Positions 45,445 to 58,905 of a stretch of DNA of 64,000 bases are shown piece after piece. Numbering within the stretch: position 1 is the first letter of the stretch; every line of letters starts with the position of its first letter. The position numbers were made by a program, and so were the translations under genes. Origin of the DNA: Hypoxylon rubiginosum (lineage: Eukaryota > Ascomycota > Sordariomycetes > Xylariales > Hypoxylaceae); NCBI GenBank assembly GCA_902806565.1, contig CADCXA010000025.1, forward strand, positions 2,046,001 through 2,110,000. The letters are read 5' to 3'. A model generated the notes under the pieces. It was not told where the DNA came from and did no database searches. It was given only the letters and a program-made list of their open reading frames with translations.

Positions 45445-47629
45445 TCACTTTCGGGCCTTAGGTCGAGCGAGCATGTTCAGTCTGCTGAGACTGATGCCAC
45501 CCTTCTTCTTCTGGGGGCTCGGGGAATATACACCGCTGAGCTTCTTGGTGGGTGAATCTACGCCTGCCAGTCGAGGTGCAACAAGGGCATGTCCTTCAAC
45601 AGGCGGGTCCTTTCGCAGCTTCTTCGCAGTGCGCTGCTCAGCCTGCTCTTCTTCCTCCTCGTCCCAGGTCGCTCTGTGCCTCTTCTTATTGGACATCCCG
45701 TGGGGAATGCCAGATCCCATTGTTGGATCATTGTTCTCCTTGTTAGGAGATACCACAGACGGGCGGGGAAAGCTACCAGGCATTCGAGTCGTGGGTAGAA
45801 TCGACTCACGGACGTGACGAAGACTAGCCTGACCAGACGCGCCACCAAAACCCTTAGGGGAGGCGCTGTTGAAGCGGATAGTGTGATCACTGCGGAATGT
45901 GAATGTGCCGGGTGTTGACTCGGGTACTTGGCTCTTGTTAGACTGCTCAGATTTCTCAGACTTCTCGGTCGTCCCGCTGACGTCGCGGCAATAGGCCGAG
46001 AGGTCGGGATACGCAACATCACGCTCGAGAGTCTCGTTGTCAGTAGACTTGCCAATGGTGGAGTTGCCGAACTGAAGCTGAGGTGCGCCCTTGGCACGTG
46101 GAATGCTCGACTTGACAGGCGAAGGGGAATTCTGGAACAAAGCAGCTCGTTTAGCCATGGGGGTAAAACCCACGTGTCGCTCAAGCTTACGTCCGGGAGT
46201 AGTAAGGGGTGGTTGAGGCAGCTGAGGTAGCTCCTTGTCGATGGCGGAGTGAAGAGATGTCTTCGAGGGAGACGTGAGCAACTGAGGGATGTTCGACTTA
46301 GATTTCGACTTGGATCCACTGATCTGTCTCTTCAAGATCGATTTGACTCTATCAAATCGACCAGGAGTTTGAACGTGGGTCGGGATGCCGGAACCACCTA
46401 GGTTGATGTCGCCCGAGGCTTTCTTGCCGAAGCCTGCCTTGTGGAGAAGGTTGGGTTTGCTCGGAGGTGCAAGGCTGCGAAGATCAGGCTTGCTTGGAGT
46501 CTTCACCAAGGATATGGTGGAGCCCTTGACACTGTTTACGCGTGCAAGCGACGACTTGGTGGGAGTCATGAGGTGGCTGAACGTCTGCGAGCGAGGAGCG
46601 GCGGTGTGAGTTGAATCATTGCCACTGCTCTTGGGACGAGGAATGAAGCTAGCATCGCGCGAAACGGGACGGAGAGTAGATACATCGTCCTCAAGCCTCT
46701 GCTTGACACGCTTCACAGGAGATTCGGATTGCTCCTGCTGCTTCTCGGGCGAGCTGGGCACTGGGCGGGTAGAGGGTTTCTTGGATCGAACCGAATCGGG
46801 TTCACCGAGGTTGGCCTTGGACTGGGTACGTTTGAGGCCTGTCTTCACAGGAGTGAAACGACCGGGAGCGGCACGGAATGCTGAAGGATGATTCGCAATA
46901 GAATCCATCTTTTTGAATTCAGCCATATGAACAGCACTATAACGACCAGCCTTGCCTTTGGCCTGACGAATCTTTCGTCCGTTAGCTGCGGCTTCTTCCT
47001 GCTTCTCTCGTTCGCGCTGGGCAGCAAGTTCAACCTTGATCTGTGCTGCTTGATCACGTAGCTCTTCCATCATCTTCTTGGCCTCAGGACCCAGTTCTTT
47101 GTCGGCGCCAGGTCGGGAAATGCGGAAGGTGAAATCAGAAGATGGCACTCTCATCTTGGAAGGGGTGGACTGGTAGATGCCAGCCGCTCGCTCGGCAGGG
47201 TCCTTGGTGTAATCAATATCGGAGAATCCGAGCTTCAAGCCCGACGAGGGACCTGCAGTGGTAGCATGGACCTTGCTAGGATGCATCTCCGACATAGGGA
47301 GTTTGATTGGTGTAGCTACGTCAGGTGTAGCAGGTTGACGGATCGGAGAAGACTGGATAGTACCCAGGCTTGTATCGAGGCTTCGAGTAGCCTCCGAGTA
47401 CGACTCGGAGTGTTCATCGCGTTCGTGCAGAGCGCCCAAATGGGGCGCAGGCGAAGCCGTAGCTCGCTAAAGTTGAAAGAGCTATTAGCATCATACCTTG
47501 GCTGAAGCATCGCGAACAGTACAGGTGGTGTGGGTGGTGCAGGGAGAGACTCGAGACTCGGCGGTGTGGTTTGCCCGGGTGTTTACATACCTTGGAAGCG
47601 CTCGCGATTCGGGCTGAGCGACGCGCCAT
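45445..47629 (-). CDS. conserved basic, disordered fungal protein of unknown function
   Basis: Minus-strand exons 47629..47591 and 47466..45445 encode 686 aa; the 124-nt intron has donor GTATGT, TGCTAAT branch and ACTTTAG acceptor. The first exon gives MARRSARIASASK and joins in phase to RATASPAPHLGALHERDE. The protein is rich in Lys, Ser and Pro with many SP/TP sites, a coiled-coil stretch (EAKKMMEELRDQAAQIKVEL), a conserved-looking block GRYSAVHMAEFKKMDSIA, repeated FTP/KTPSKP motifs and a C-terminal GGISLSRLNMLARPK motif. Composition and many Cdk-like sites would fit a microtubule- or mitosis-related protein, but I do not recognise a named family, so that is speculation. No membrane segment. 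Confidence 0.8.
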
Positions 47630-48677
47630 GGTGAATTAGGAGTGATCTCAGTATCGTTTGGTTAATCCTTTCACTGTCACCTTCAAGTTGACTGATTGAG
47701 GGGTGTATCTCGAGGCAGATTGGGGTTATGGATCCAATATGCCGGTGTGTTAATGGAATGATGAAATTGAAAGGGAGCTGTGGGGGAAATGAATCTGACA
47801 TCAGTGTTTACTCGAGTGAAAGTCAACAAATTGTTCTTTAGCTTGCGCACGGACCATTACGTTTTAGCGTTTTAGCGTTTTAGAGGAAGCGGTCTGGCCC
47901 TTTTGTGGTCCGTGCGTGAGCTCACAGGCAACGGCGTACAGCAATTGGCGTATATGCCTAAGGTACAGCGTGTTAGATACCTGAAGACAGCTCTATGACA
48001 GAGCACGTTGCACCGCAACGGAGTTTTCATGGTAAACCCGGGTACAAGGTATTCACGAGGTTACTTTGTTTAAACCTGGGGAAACCCTCCATCGGTATAA
48101 TCAGGTGAATATTCCTTGTCTGAATAGTGGTGGGGAATATTCATATCGGATGATTCTCGTCGAGACACGGACTCAATATGCCGTCAATTTAACACCCGAT
48201 CTAGGATACTCCTTGTCTGCTATGCACAAATTAACGGCAGAGGTGAGTTACCAAACATGCGATTAGCATCTCGAGGATGCTAGATTCGGCACAGGCACCA
48301 ATGGTTTTTAATAATTGTCGAGATTGTCACACAGTAGAACCAGGTGAGGTATGCATCATGCATGCAACAGGGGGACTTTGAGGTTACAGCGGAGGTTGTC
48401 TTACGCCCTTTACAACGTCATACGCGCCCTGATTGTCTGCTTACCTCAGCGTCTCTTCGTCACCGAGTCGAGACACAATACCTATAGGCTTCATTGATAA
48501 CTAAGGCAGTATCAGTCCCAAGGTATATATAGAGCTTCAAAGAAGTGTATAACATTATATTTCATCTGAGTCAGATACCAATTAACTCTAGTACGATTCT
48601 CATCTGGAGTGTTTGTATGATCACCCCTATAAATACTCACATACACATACACATACCATCAAGTTATCAGCATCGCC
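47630..48677. other. intergenic between divergent genes
   Basis: Promoters of the unknown 686-aa protein gene and of the epoxide hydrolase. An octamer repeat CGTTTTAG x3 lies at 47860-47883. No gene seen. Confidence 0.5.
47860..47883. repeat. octamer tandem repeat (CGTTTTAG)3
   Basis: Three exact copies in the divergent promoter region. Confidence 0.9.
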
Positions 48678-50273
48678 ATGGCAGATATTAAACCATACAC
48701 CATTGCGGTCGATGACCAGAATATTAAGGACCTGAACACTCGATTGTCTTTAGCCAAGTTTCCTGATGAGCTTGACGAAGCGGGATGGGACAGTAAGTTT
48801 CCTTTTCGTGCCATTGCATATTCTGCTAGTTTGCTAGTTCTACATTACTTAGAATGAGGCTGCTCTTGGCAGCATATAGACTATAACAAGATATGCTCTT
48901 GATCATGATGACTAATTCAGTATGTTCGCAGTGGGTGCGCCTCTTGCGGACGTTAAGAGATTGACGAAACACTGGCTAGAGTCGTATGACTGGAGAAAAG
49001 CGGAAGAGGAGCTGAATAGACTGCCACACTTCGTCACCGATATCCAGTGCGACGGGTTCGAGTCTTTAGCTATTCACTTCATTCATGTCCGCAGCAAGGT
49101 TAAGGGTGCCATCCCCTTGTTGTTCCTCCACGGATGGCCAGGCGTATGTTATTTCACCAGTCAATCTCCCCCTTTTTCGACAGGCTTCAGGGGTCGGGAC
49201 TTCCTATTCCAAGCTCATCCAGGGCTAACTGTTCCCGATCTATTTCTGAGCTTCTTATAACTCTTTTATTAAAGAGATAATCACTGACTCTCATTGCTGT
49301 AGCACTTCCAAGAGGTTACTAAAATTTTGAAGCCCCTGACAGAGGGCGGCGATGGGGTAAATACCCCAGCATTTGATGTTGTTGCGCCGTCATTACCGAA
49401 CTTTGGCTTCTCCCAGGGCACGAAGAAGAGAGGATTTGCATTGGAGCAGTATGCTGAAACCGTGAATAAACTCATGCTGAAGTTGGGATACAAGGAATAC
49501 GTCACGCAAGGAGGTAAGGATCTTGCCTGAGCTTCTAATAACCTAGACTAAGCCACTGACACAATACTATAGGAGACTGGGGATGCCATATCAGCAGAGC
49601 GCTTGCTCATCTATATCCGGAGTACTGCAAGGCAACGCACCTCAACATGGACGCCGCGAACCAACCGGAGTACTTAAAGAACCCCATCCTCGCCCTGCAG
49701 CACGCCGTAACGCCGTACAACAAGCGAGAGCAGCACGGCGTAGCCCGCAACCGGTGGTTCGAGGAGGAAGGGCGCGGCTACAACCTGGAGCAGTCCACCA
49801 AGCCGCAGACGCTCGGCTACGGGCTGGCGGACAGCCCCGTGGCCTGCCTGGCCTGGATCTACGAGAAGCTGCACGACTGGACGGACGCGTACCCCTGGAC
49901 GGACGACGAGGTGTGCACCTGGGTCAGCCTCTACTGGTTCAGCGCGGCGGGCCCCGCCGCCAGCGTCCGGATCTACTACGAGACGATCCACAACGTGGAC
50001 GGCCGCAAGGACAAGATCGACCGGCACAGGATACGGGCGTGGACGCCCGGCGTCAAGCTCGGCTTCAGCCACTTCCCCATGGACCTCACGGTCCTGCCCA
50101 GCACGTGGGTGCGCACCCTCGGCGACGTCGTCTACGAGAAGGAGCACGACAGCGGCGGCCATTTCGCCGCCTGGGAACGGCCAGATGACATCGTCGCGGA
50201 TGTCAGGGAGATGTTCGGGAAAGGGGGTGGCGCCTTCAATGTTGTTACGGGTGCCACGGGGTACACTTCGTAA
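48678..50273 (+). CDS. epoxide hydrolase (alpha/beta hydrolase with EHN domain)
   Basis: Hydrolyses epoxides to diols; microsomal-type fold. Exons 48678..48792, 48932..49143, 49303..49513 and 49573..50273 encode 412 aa. The N-terminal EHN part includes [17 protein letters not shown] and [16 protein letters not shown]. Oxyanion-hole motif HGWPG is at residues 105-109; the nucleophile Asp 181 sits in [12 protein letters not shown]; lid tyrosines occur in SLYWFSAAG and RIYYE; the catalytic histidine is H376 in [11 protein letters not shown]. Intron 1 uses the acceptor TTCGCAG rather than the TTCAG eleven bases before it, because only this restores MGAPLADV in phase. Introns 139, 159 and 59 nt. 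The final exon is strongly GC-rich. Likely role is detoxification or secondary metabolism; substrate unknown. No clear transmembrane anchor. Confidence 0.93.
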
Positions 50274-53200
50274 TCTTGCCTTCGCGATGGTACCATCTAC
50301 TATGTAACACCAGACACGCCATCTTGGTATTCTCTCGCCTCATCCACACCCCCCAACCTAGCTATGTGATATGGATGGGCAGATGGGGCGGAATCTTGCT
50401 CAATTTCTTGACTAGCGACTAGCGTTACCATTGAAACGTGGGTGATGATTGAATAATTGAAGGCAATATTGTGTATGGTTACGCGTCGACTGGTAGCCTA
50501 ACCTCGTCATGCCACAGCTGGTCGGCGATTGAAGGTATTAACTACGAAGAGCTAGGCTATAGCATAGCCATCGTGACTTTTGCCTCGATAGATTCGGTAC
50601 TTGACATTTGAGTCAAATGTCCACCGGGCACTCCACGGAATGCAGCGATCTGATTAGAAAATATAAAAACTAAAGGCTAAAGATTTTCTTCCAATGAACT
50701 TGCAGCTTACAGCAAGGCCAGGGTTGGTTACCTAGTCTATTATACTATTATCCTGGGCGTGGGGGTAGCTCCTTTTCAGCGGTAGCAGCCGAGTATCTGA
50801 TAACATTAGGCCAACTCCAACTTTTTGAAGATATTCGCAAAGGTTTCTTCATTGGTCTACTCGTGTAACTATCCAGGTGATGGGTTCAAGTTACACTAGG
50901 ACATTAACTGCTTAGAATATGACATTGTTCTCTGCTGTATAATGGATGCGCGAATTACTGCGATGTATTAGACATTTCTCCTAATGCGTTGTAGTGTGTT
51001 CGATCATCTCCGAGATGATGATGCGCTGCACACCGGTCGAAGCTCGCGCGGAGTTAGTTATTTCAAGTTCGAGTATTGAGGTGTTGAGTACCTAGTACAA
51101 AGCGCCACAATCTCGAAGCGGCGTTCGTGAGGGCTTGCGAAGTAAGATGCGATGGGATGCCACGGAGAATCCTCGTAGCACATGTCTTGGCCTATAGAAC
51201 TTCATAGGGCTGGGCAGGCTGGCAGGTTGGACAGGACAGCGAGACCGGTGATTTACTGGTGGTGGCGCGGGTCTAATACGGTGTATGACGATGCAGCGAT
51301 GCAACGCATCAGTTGAGGGTTGCGAAGTTCTGCGTGTGCGCCTGCATCTTGGCTGACCGAAGCGTCGATCTGGAAAGGCGCTAGAAGCTTTCTAGAAGGT
51401 GTCAATTGACGTCTGGATATTGGGGTGTTGGCTGACCCATTGCCTGGGCTGCTGGGTACGGCTGGTACGGCTGGTACGGCGGATGCGGCCAATGGAAAAT
51501 CTTTGACGTTACACAAGGTGGTAAGAAAATCCATCAGACATCAACAAATCAATTTTTTTTCCTTTACAATGTCAGACCAGAATACATAGTAAGGCCTCAG
51601 TAAAACCTGAACCTGAGCCTTACCACGTATAAAGAACAAGTCTTAACATAGTGGCTTTAAACACTGCCGACGAACCGGCCGTTACCGGAACACGCCCGTT
51701 AAAAATTTTCTATTTTGAACGGTTAAAATCGAACAAGGTGTACCTACTACAATAGAGAGATGCAAATTTCAAGATCCGTTTTTGAAGGTTGGTGTTGGGG
51801 GTGGCACGTGCGTTTACACCCCGATCGTTTGGCTCGACTTGAGAAAAAATTCCTAAAGCGGAACTGGCCGTGTTGGGAGCCACTTAGATTCGTCCGCAAT
51901 TCGCCTAGACCTACCCACCCCTCTAGCGCAGAAGCTAGCGCCAGCTAACCCTTCCCACTTTTCTTCCATCTAGCTTCTAGAAGACCCCTGTTCTCCTCGG
52001 AGATGCAACAATCCAGTTATCGATCTTCATCTCCCCACATTTTCAACCGTGCTCCTTTTGGCCTCGAGAAGAAGGGGGAAAAGGGTCGATGATCTATTCC
52101 GCCTTCAGCATAACTTGCTAGGGGTTCGCATCCTAAAAGGTCTGCCGGCCTACATGCAGTACTACCTACCGCGTTGTACATGGGAATGTACTTGCACAAC
52201 AAGAGGTATGTATCAAAACGCACCCTTATGGCTGGCCCCTATGGTATCCGTGACGCCATGTGTTTCTCTGCAGTGAAGCAGATCATAGCGCGACGTGTAT
52301 ATGTAGATCTGAAAAAGACTACTGTACGATACTAGGTAGCCATCAGCCTTGAGATTACCTACCCATACGATACGCCCTAACGAAGGAAACGAAAGAGGCG
52401 AAGAGGGTATCCTACTTCACAAACACTACTTAGTAGAGCTGAGAAACACCGGCTTATTTAACTGGTCATTACTTACATCAAGTGTCCATGACTCTATTGT
52501 ACTCGATGAATACTGATGACGAAGCTGCAAAGGTACTGGGGTTTCAGCCTCCCTGCTGTTCGATGTCAGCTGGGATGTTGATGCTCTCCCGGTGACGAAT
52601 CAACAAGGCCAGCGATGAGGAAATGTCCATTTATTCAGGTACTCAGATGACCGAGAAGAAAATTCAGGCTTGGAAGCGGAGCCACCAAAGCCAGGTGGTT
52701 CGTCTCGGGAAATTTATCGGTATGGGTTCTACATAGTATGTTCCCTGGCAGCCTAGCTCTCTTCTTGTTTCGACGTGAAGAGTATGCTAGTGCGACTTCA
52801 CGGAACCAACCAAGATTAACGAGCGGGAGGCCGAGAACGGCCTCCATAGCAATATCCTTGGCAACCTCCACCGGAGTCACCGACATTTTCTACGTCGCTC
52901 TTGATAGATTCATATCGCCAGCTAAACTCTCTTCGTAAGTTACCATTGCAGATTCTGCGAGAGCTCTCCTCGAGTTTTAGCTAGATCTGAAAGAATACAC
53001 GTCACTGAAAATTCTGACAACTGACACAAGCCCTATTGGTCACCCCTCTCGAATCATTTGCCTACTGTGGGATGAGCTCTCACGATATCGTCCGCCCCGT
53101 CAGGTTGCCTTAACTTGCCACGATGTAGCACTACTAACTCTTTCCCCCTGATTGCCATCTACTTTATGCAATAGGTCAGGGGCATAACAGCCGCTTACAT

Positions 53201-55811
53201 GCTAGGGGTATCAATGCTCGGTGACTGATTTGGATAGGAGGGGGGAATCCCGGCAAAGGTATGTAATGAGGCAGACCTGACAAGGCTACTATGTATGTAC
53301 GCCAGGACGATGTTTGAACATAAACAATCATAGCATAGTAGTTTTCATACCGTCATGGCATATGACACTAACATGTTGGGGGCGGATGCATTGTTATCAT
53401 GCAATGGGCAGATCATACAAGCTAACCAGACTCGATAGTTCCCTGACTCCATACCTATATTCAATGCTATATCATATCACTTAACCTACCTACGAGACTA
53501 TCCTTCGATACTCAGGAAGTTAATTGCAAGACATACAGTAAGCCTTACCATACCTGATGTTAAAGAGCCATTGTCTCTAGGTAACCAACCCTTGTTGAGC
53601 GCTTGCAAGGTCAACGTAGGATGCCTTGTCTTACCCATTAAACTATGGCGTTTTTATCTGTAGTATCTGATATAGGGACACAAGCCTAGCATGACTGTTT
53701 AAACAGCTTAGAAAAATCCATGGATAAGCAAGTTCTAGAAATGTCAATGGCGTCCTGAATACCTATCTTAGCTGTCGGCATCGTACCGGCTCTACATGTT
53801 AAACCTTCAATAGATATAGATGCTGTCCAGGCTTCCTGCAACACTTTAATGGTAATCTAGAATCGGGGCGGGTAGTAGATATAGATAACAGCACGTATAA
53901 GACTTATCAGGGGCAGCTCCCGGATGTTGACCGGCGGACCGGGTCGACAGCAGTCGGGAGGATCCGATCCAAGACACGTTCAAGGTTCCGTCTTCTGCTT
54001 CCCGGTCAGAGATAGGAAATGTTATCTAATGTATCCAGGCAGCCAGGCAATCGTATAAGGAGGGCTGAATAAAAAAGAACCTGCGGAGATCTCAGATGAT
54101 GTATGTACATGTAAGCTAGTACCGGGTACCTTGTACCTCAATAATACGGACAGGCAATTAAAGGCACTTGGATCTATGGCACCTGCCCACCTATCCACCC
54201 TACACACTGCTAGTTAAACTTACGTGCTTTGCTACATATAATGTACTTTGTACCTTTCGGTCTTCATTTAGACTAGAAACCAGCCATGTTCATCATCTTC
54301 ATATTTTAGGTACCTAACCTAATGTTCTTTACATAACGTTCACATTCGTGTTCACTAAAATAAAAAGTACTCCACTTCCTCCAAACCTCCAACCCTTTTT
54401 TCTCAATCCCCTTGCCCTTTGCCCCCAAGATCCGGAACCAATCTGGACAAGAATTTGTTTAAACTTGCGAGGTTACATAAGGTTATGCTACATTCTTTTA
54501 ATGGTGTTGCCTGTTTTGCCGCAGTTTAATCGCCGTGATCCACCAAGAAGACCCTCAGTTGAACGATCCGTATGAGGCTACACCTACACGCTACCTACAA
54601 CTGCCTACAGACGCCATACGCTAGATGTTCCGTTTCCACCTCACAGTTTGACAGTCTAATACACCAATACACCAATACAGTGGATTCGCCCAGCCGCACA
54701 CTATCCTCTCACTTACTCACGCTCTCAACGCTACGCTACCCAGTAGCTTCTTCAAGGTTACGATTTGTCCCGCAGCATCTCCTGCATAATTCTCTTACGG
54801 ATCGTACCAGTACTGTCCTGGACTGAGCTGAACTACTATATCCTTCCTCTCTATAATTCGCTTGGAGTAGACACACATCACGGGCCACCCGAAGGTTGCA
54901 GTCCAATATCCTCTCCTTCACTAGTCTAAACATCCTGACCTGTCCGGCATCCCAACCAAGAGGAACAATAGGACAAGGGGGGGGGACAAGAGGGACAAGG
55001 GAACTCCATAGTACGTGGGTGGTAGTACATCGAGTTAAACAGCCTGGTACCGACGCGGAACGCACGACGACTAAATAGGGACTGAGAGTCGATAGCAATT
55101 GGGCCCAGTAAACGGTAATAAGTCGTCCATCAACCACGCACGACTAGCATCTGCTAGTAAGACTAGGCTCCGGACGGCCAATTCCCATACGGAAACCAAA
55201 GAGAAAAGAGAAAAAGAGAGAAAAAAGTCTTTCCCACCTCGCAAGGATTCCGGTGCGTCTTTACCATAGCTGAACTTCCTCTATAATCCGGCGAGCCACC
55301 CCAAGCCATCCATCCCGGTTGTCGTTACGATTTCAATTACATAAAAACTAAGCAACGCTTTCTCCTTCCATTTACTTCACTACAACTTATTACCATCCTA
55401 TACAACACGTTATCTTGGTCTATCTCCATTGTTACTCTACCTAACTACTTCCTTTAGAGCCGCCTGGATCCCCCTTATGCCCTGAGTCTTGATAGATATT
55501 ATTATCCCCATCTGTCGGATCCCGTTCCCCGGATTATGTGCTGATTAGCGCTGCATGCGCGCGCCTCACACCCGAGCGGCCTTGCTATACGCTTCTTCCA
55601 TACCCCAAGACCTCCGGCAATACCTTAAGAGCCACACATACTAAATAATATATCTTCCTTCCCCCTACCTAAGCCACAGGCACTTACACCGGACAAACCT
55701 ACTAGGAAAGACCGGTAATTCACGTTTACACAAATTCTCTTCGTTAACAACGACATCGTCCGAGAGGCGTTTGCCGCTAAGCGGCAATCGTCTCCTGTAT
55801 TTGATATTGTC
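50274..55811. other. 5.5-kb intergenic region upstream of the bZIP regulator
   Basis: No coding region can be supported; short frames lack domains. From about 54340 to the gene the plus strand is rich in C/T runs, as in the leader of the Rua1_C gene, suggesting a long promoter and 5' UTR. The 3' flank of the epoxide hydrolase occupies the first few hundred bases. Confidence 0.5.
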
Positions 55812-57233
55812 ATGTCAGACAAGATGTCCATCGACAAGAAAGAACACTCAAGAGACGAATCAGACGAATCGATTGGTTCAAGCCCTGAGAATGAGCCTGG
55901 CCCGTCGATTCCAACGGAAAACCAGCCGGCGAAGCGCAAAGGTGGACGTAAACCGGTAAGTTCGCTCATATGCGCGGTACCAGCTATGCCTGTAGTCCGC
56001 TTTGCTCGGTTTCAGTTGTTTGCGCTGAAGCTGTGGCCTGGTGGGTGCTAGTATTAGGTTTATAAGCTGACAGGACGAACAAGATCTATGCCACCTCGGA
56101 GGAGCGCAAGCAGAGAAACCGCCAGGCACAAGCGGCCTTCCGAGAGCGTCGAACGGAGTATATCAAGCAGCTCGAGGAAACGATCAAGGCCCATGAATCG
56201 AACTTGGCTAGTCTACAGGCTGCCCACCGCAGTGCCGCGGACGAATGCTTGATGCTTCGATACAAGAACTCCCTTCTCGAACGAATCCTCTTAGAGAAAG
56301 GTAAATTCCCCATCTACCTTTTGCTAGCTATCTCCTAGGGGGCGTGAACTTATACTAAGTGTCTAGGTATTGATGTCCAAGCTGAGCTTCATGCCAAAAC
56401 CGGCAGTCCAAACCTTGGTCCAACTCATATGCCCCAGAATATGGTGCAGCCACCACCGATGCCCCGAGCGATCCTCAACAGGCACCACCACGCACGCAGA
56501 TCCGCTTCCAGCATCGCCCCCAAGCTCGAGCCCGGCGTTACCTCTCTGCCTCACCCTGCGGGTGTACAACAGTCCATAGCATCGCCTAAGAACCGGCCCA
56601 CACCTCCTTCCCACGCAGCTTCTCCCACTAATCCTACACCACCTTTTGGTAGTCAAGCAGCACCCTCCCCAGCCCCGTCAGATCATACGAGCATGCGTTC
56701 GGCGATTCCTCCGCAGATGAAGCCGCAGCTGGCACCAATGCCTGGAATGGCTGCCGCGGCGCGCCAGCAGATGATGCAACAACATGCCGGTGGTCCTCGG
56801 CCGACGGCGTTCTACCCGGCGTCGTTCCAGAACCATTTCCAACAACTCGGCAAGCTGACCCGTCCCCTCTGTATTTAACAGAACTCCGTCGTCCTATGAT
56901 TAACTCGTGAGTACAGAACAAGAGTACGATGCGCCGACCGATATGATGGACGAGCCTGAACCGGACACGCCGGGTCCGGGCCCCTATCCTTCGACTTTCC
57001 AAGTTCCCCAGCAACACGGCGTGCCCGTGCAGCCAGTGACTACGGGGCCGCATGGACAAGCGCTAATGGCATCCGGTGGGCAGGGTAATCCGTCCCAAGG
57101 CCAAACACACGGTCAAGGTTATCCAAGCATGACTCAACTGCTCGATCCCGCCCTAGATTGGGACCCATTCGGTCTTAGCGCATCCATGGCCTTCCCAACA
57201 CAGTTCTCTTTTGACACGAGCAACATGAGATAA
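55812..57233 (+). CDS. bZIP transcription factor, AP-1-like basic region (possible ADA-1 type)
   Basis: Exons 55812..55955, 56084..56300, 56367..56849 and 56917..57233 encode 386 aa. The bZIP is at residues 50-125: NRQAQAAFRERR (60-71) is the Yap/Pap1-style basic region, followed by YIKQLEETIK, ADECLMLRYKNSLLERILLEKGIDVQAEL. The rest is Pro/Gln/Met-rich with a C-terminal LLDPALDWDPFG patch. Intron 1 ends at AACAAG, which alone gives GGRKP-IYATSEER. Intron 3 (56850..56916) starts with GC (G|GCAAGC), has an ATTAAC branch and ends in TACAG; it joins QQL to EQEYDAP, whereas reading through meets TAA within twelve codons. The sequence reminds me of Neurospora ADA-1-like regulators of development, but this is not certain. 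Confidence 0.87.
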
Positions 57234-58882
57234 TAGTAAGAACCAAGGGCAGTTATATCTAGGCCCCGGGAGTGGCGTTAGTTAAGACTCGGGGCGCAAG
57301 AGGGGCGGGAGAAATAATATCAGCGAGACGGTAGTACATATTAAGGTGACGGTCATGAGGGTTTGAGGCAAGCCCAGGATACGATCACGAGACGAGACTA
57401 TACCCAAGAGTTATCGGCATCGAGCGGTCCGAATTTTCGTACGAGGAGATGTTTGTGGATGGGTTCGGCAGGAGGCGAGTATTTGTATTCTTTCCGGGGA
57501 AGATGCATTTCGAAGCATTTATTTGGGAAGGCAACCGGCATTATACCCATGGCAGGCGGTCGACTTCCAATCTCGACAAACCCGATTTGCCGATATTTTT
57601 CAGCAATTGCAGCATTTCGACGGTCTAAGGAAAAGTTATGATTCAGTACGAGGATTCTCCGACACAAAATCACTTCCGGTATATACGGGATCCCGACATC
57701 TACGACGGCAGGAGTTTGTTGGTGTTTAAAAGTCTTTGAATTTAGGACCGGAGATCTACATTAGCACACAATCCGTCGGAAGGCGGCTGCGTAGATTCAA
57801 TTCCTCCTAGAGAGACAGCAGCTTTTACAGTATATCAACCCGGCATGTACTCTGCGTTTGAGTATGCGGCGTGTAAGCCACAGTCACTCATGTATATATT
57901 ATTGATATATAGGAAGGCGGATTGTCCGGCGGTTGTCACTTTAGCTACGAAGCTCTACCTACATGTAGGTAGTATATCCGAGGAACATTTGGTAGGTACT
58001 CTATTAAGTTATTAAATGTATGGTATCAAAGCCCTACTTGTGACGTGAAGTAAGTACCCGGCATTGTGCTTTATGAAAACACGCAGAAGAACGAGGCCAC
58101 ATCTCGGAGCTGAGGGTTCTTCTAACGTGATAGTGACGTTAGGTTGACAAAACAGCTTATGGTTGAGCATGGTTGAGTACGATGGCTCAGCATGGTTACA
58201 TGCCACTCCTATAGTCTGCCTACCATTGGAGTTCCACAACAGGTCCTGAGCAGATCCTTAGTAGTGTACAGGTACAGAGTGTTGAGAATGCCGATGTAGG
58301 TAGGTATACAGAACACTATGAACGCCTATGCAGACAGTGTTCCCCTCTCCTTTTCCCTCCCCTCATTTCCCAGCCAGCCTGGCAAAAGAAAAAGAAAAAA
58401 AGCCTGCGGACTCGAGAAACAAAAAAGAATTAGCGAACTTGGTACATACCTTGATGCCCTGGGACATAGTAATGCATCGTTCATGTCTGTAGGCTTGTTC
58501 GAAGATACATAATGCAGCATCGAATCCCGGGCAAAGCCCGATGTGTATCCCAGGTACGAAAGTATCAAGGTATATATCCGTAATCGGAGTATTAGTACGC
58601 GATATGTACAAGCTAAAGGTGGGCTCCGAACAAAAAGGTGGGAAACGTCGAATAAATTTTTTTCTTCTACTCTTCGTTCCCCCCTGGCCTCTTTCCATCA
58701 ACCTTCAGGCGTCGAATCATTCCGTTTCAAACGGTCATTCTTACGTGAGGGGAAAGAGGGGTCCTTTGGACCTTTTAAGGGGAATACCCTTTTGCTACTC
58801 CACCTGGAGGCTTAGGACGCTTAAGACTGCCAACCCAGGAAGTTCAATCCGCCATGCACTGTATAGACTGTATGGACTGGTT

Positions 58883-58905
58883 ATGGATGGATGGATGGAT
58901 GGATG
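58883..58905. repeat. (ATGG)n microsatellite
   Basis: Five to six copies of ATGG in non-coding DNA. Confidence 0.9.
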
